Assembly (NCBI GenBank): GCA_958349325.1
Contig: CATWCP010000078.1
Span: 1 to 5,186, forward strand
Source: an uncultured Collinsella sp.
GTDB lineage: Bacteria > Actinomycetota > Coriobacteriia > Coriobacteriales > Coriobacteriaceae
Direction: 5' to 3'
Length of the DNA stretch: 5,186 nucleotides
This document shows positions 5,180-5,186 of this stretch, piece by piece. Numbering within the stretch: position 1 is the stretch's first letter; the number at the start of each line of letters is the position of its first letter. The notes below the pieces were generated by a model. That model made no database searches. It saw only the letters and a program-made list of their open reading frames with translations, and was not told the origin of the DNA. The translations under genes and the position numbers were made by a program.

Positions 5180-5186
5180 ATGCGCG
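5180..5186 (+). CDS. Putative start of IS orfA, only two codons visible
   Basis: ATG at 5180 is followed by CGC and then the window ends. The only support is its place: 8 nt after GGGAGG and about 47 nt inside a predicted IS3-family terminus, where orfA usually begins. orfA of this family encodes a helix-turn-helix protein that is fused to the integrase-like orfB product by -1 frameshifting. None of that can be seen here. Confidence 0.4.

Larger units (their letters stand above)
5133..5186 (+). mobile_element. Left end of an IS3-family (IS150-group) insertion sequence, truncated by window
   Basis: From 5133 the sequence starts with TG and reads TGAACTGCC, then CCCATTTCTTGGACATGA, then AAATGG. 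This order closely resembles the left terminus of IS150 as I remember it, where a TGTACTGC start is followed by CCCATTT, TTGGAC and GATGAAATGG. IS3-family ends begin with TG and lie a few tens of bases before orfA. Here an ATG with a good ribosome site follows at 5180. The IS therefore appears to point rightwards, away from rho, with its body outside the window. A plain terminator is the alternative reading. The match is from memory and has not been searched. Confidence 0.6.

Noticed and set aside
1..5186. tRNA, rRNA, CRISPR array or replication origin
   Set aside because: No cloverleaf with CCA-type end, no regularly spaced repeats and no DnaA-box cluster were seen.

Overview
The window looks like part of the chromosome of a high-GC actinobacterium. 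The gut class Coriobacteriia, possibly Collinsella, is my best guess. The guess rests on GC-rich coding sequence with strong G/C third-position bias, AT-richer intergenic DNA, and a Rho factor with a very long Ala/Pro/Lys/Arg-rich N-terminal extension. No marker in the window fixes the genus.

All three substantial genes are on the minus strand, so biological order runs from right to left. At the far right (5133-5186) is what I read as the left end of an IS3-family, IS150-group insertion sequence pointing away from the window. It has a TG-starting terminal repeat, a 13-bp hairpin that covers a GGGAGG ribosome site, and the first ATG of a putative orfA. Just left of it, at 5111-5128, lies what looks like one half of a Rho-independent terminator, apparently cut by the IS insertion.

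Next comes about 300 bp without a conventional gene. It holds a 150-bp imperfect palindrome (4917-5066) whose outer 27-nt arms match at 26 of 27 positions. The palindrome carries a matched pair of opposed mini-ORFs, and a pair of GGGAC direct repeats follows it. Then come a good sigma70-type promoter (4805-4832) and a structured leader of about 138 nt for rho (4660-2135, GTG start). The rho product is an 841-residue transcription termination factor. Its catalytic core is intact and about half of the protein is a predicted disordered extension. A 14-bp hairpin at 2067-2097 closes the rho unit.

A second transcription unit follows. A near-consensus promoter (1958-1986) and a leader of about 130 nt with possible alternative pairings precede a 466-residue two-helix membrane protein of unknown function. 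Seven bases after its stop begins a VanZ-family membrane protein that runs off the left edge. These two genes look co-transcribed. rho supplies general factor-dependent termination; the function of the downstream pair is not known. The large plus-strand reading frames opposite rho and the membrane gene are composition artefacts.
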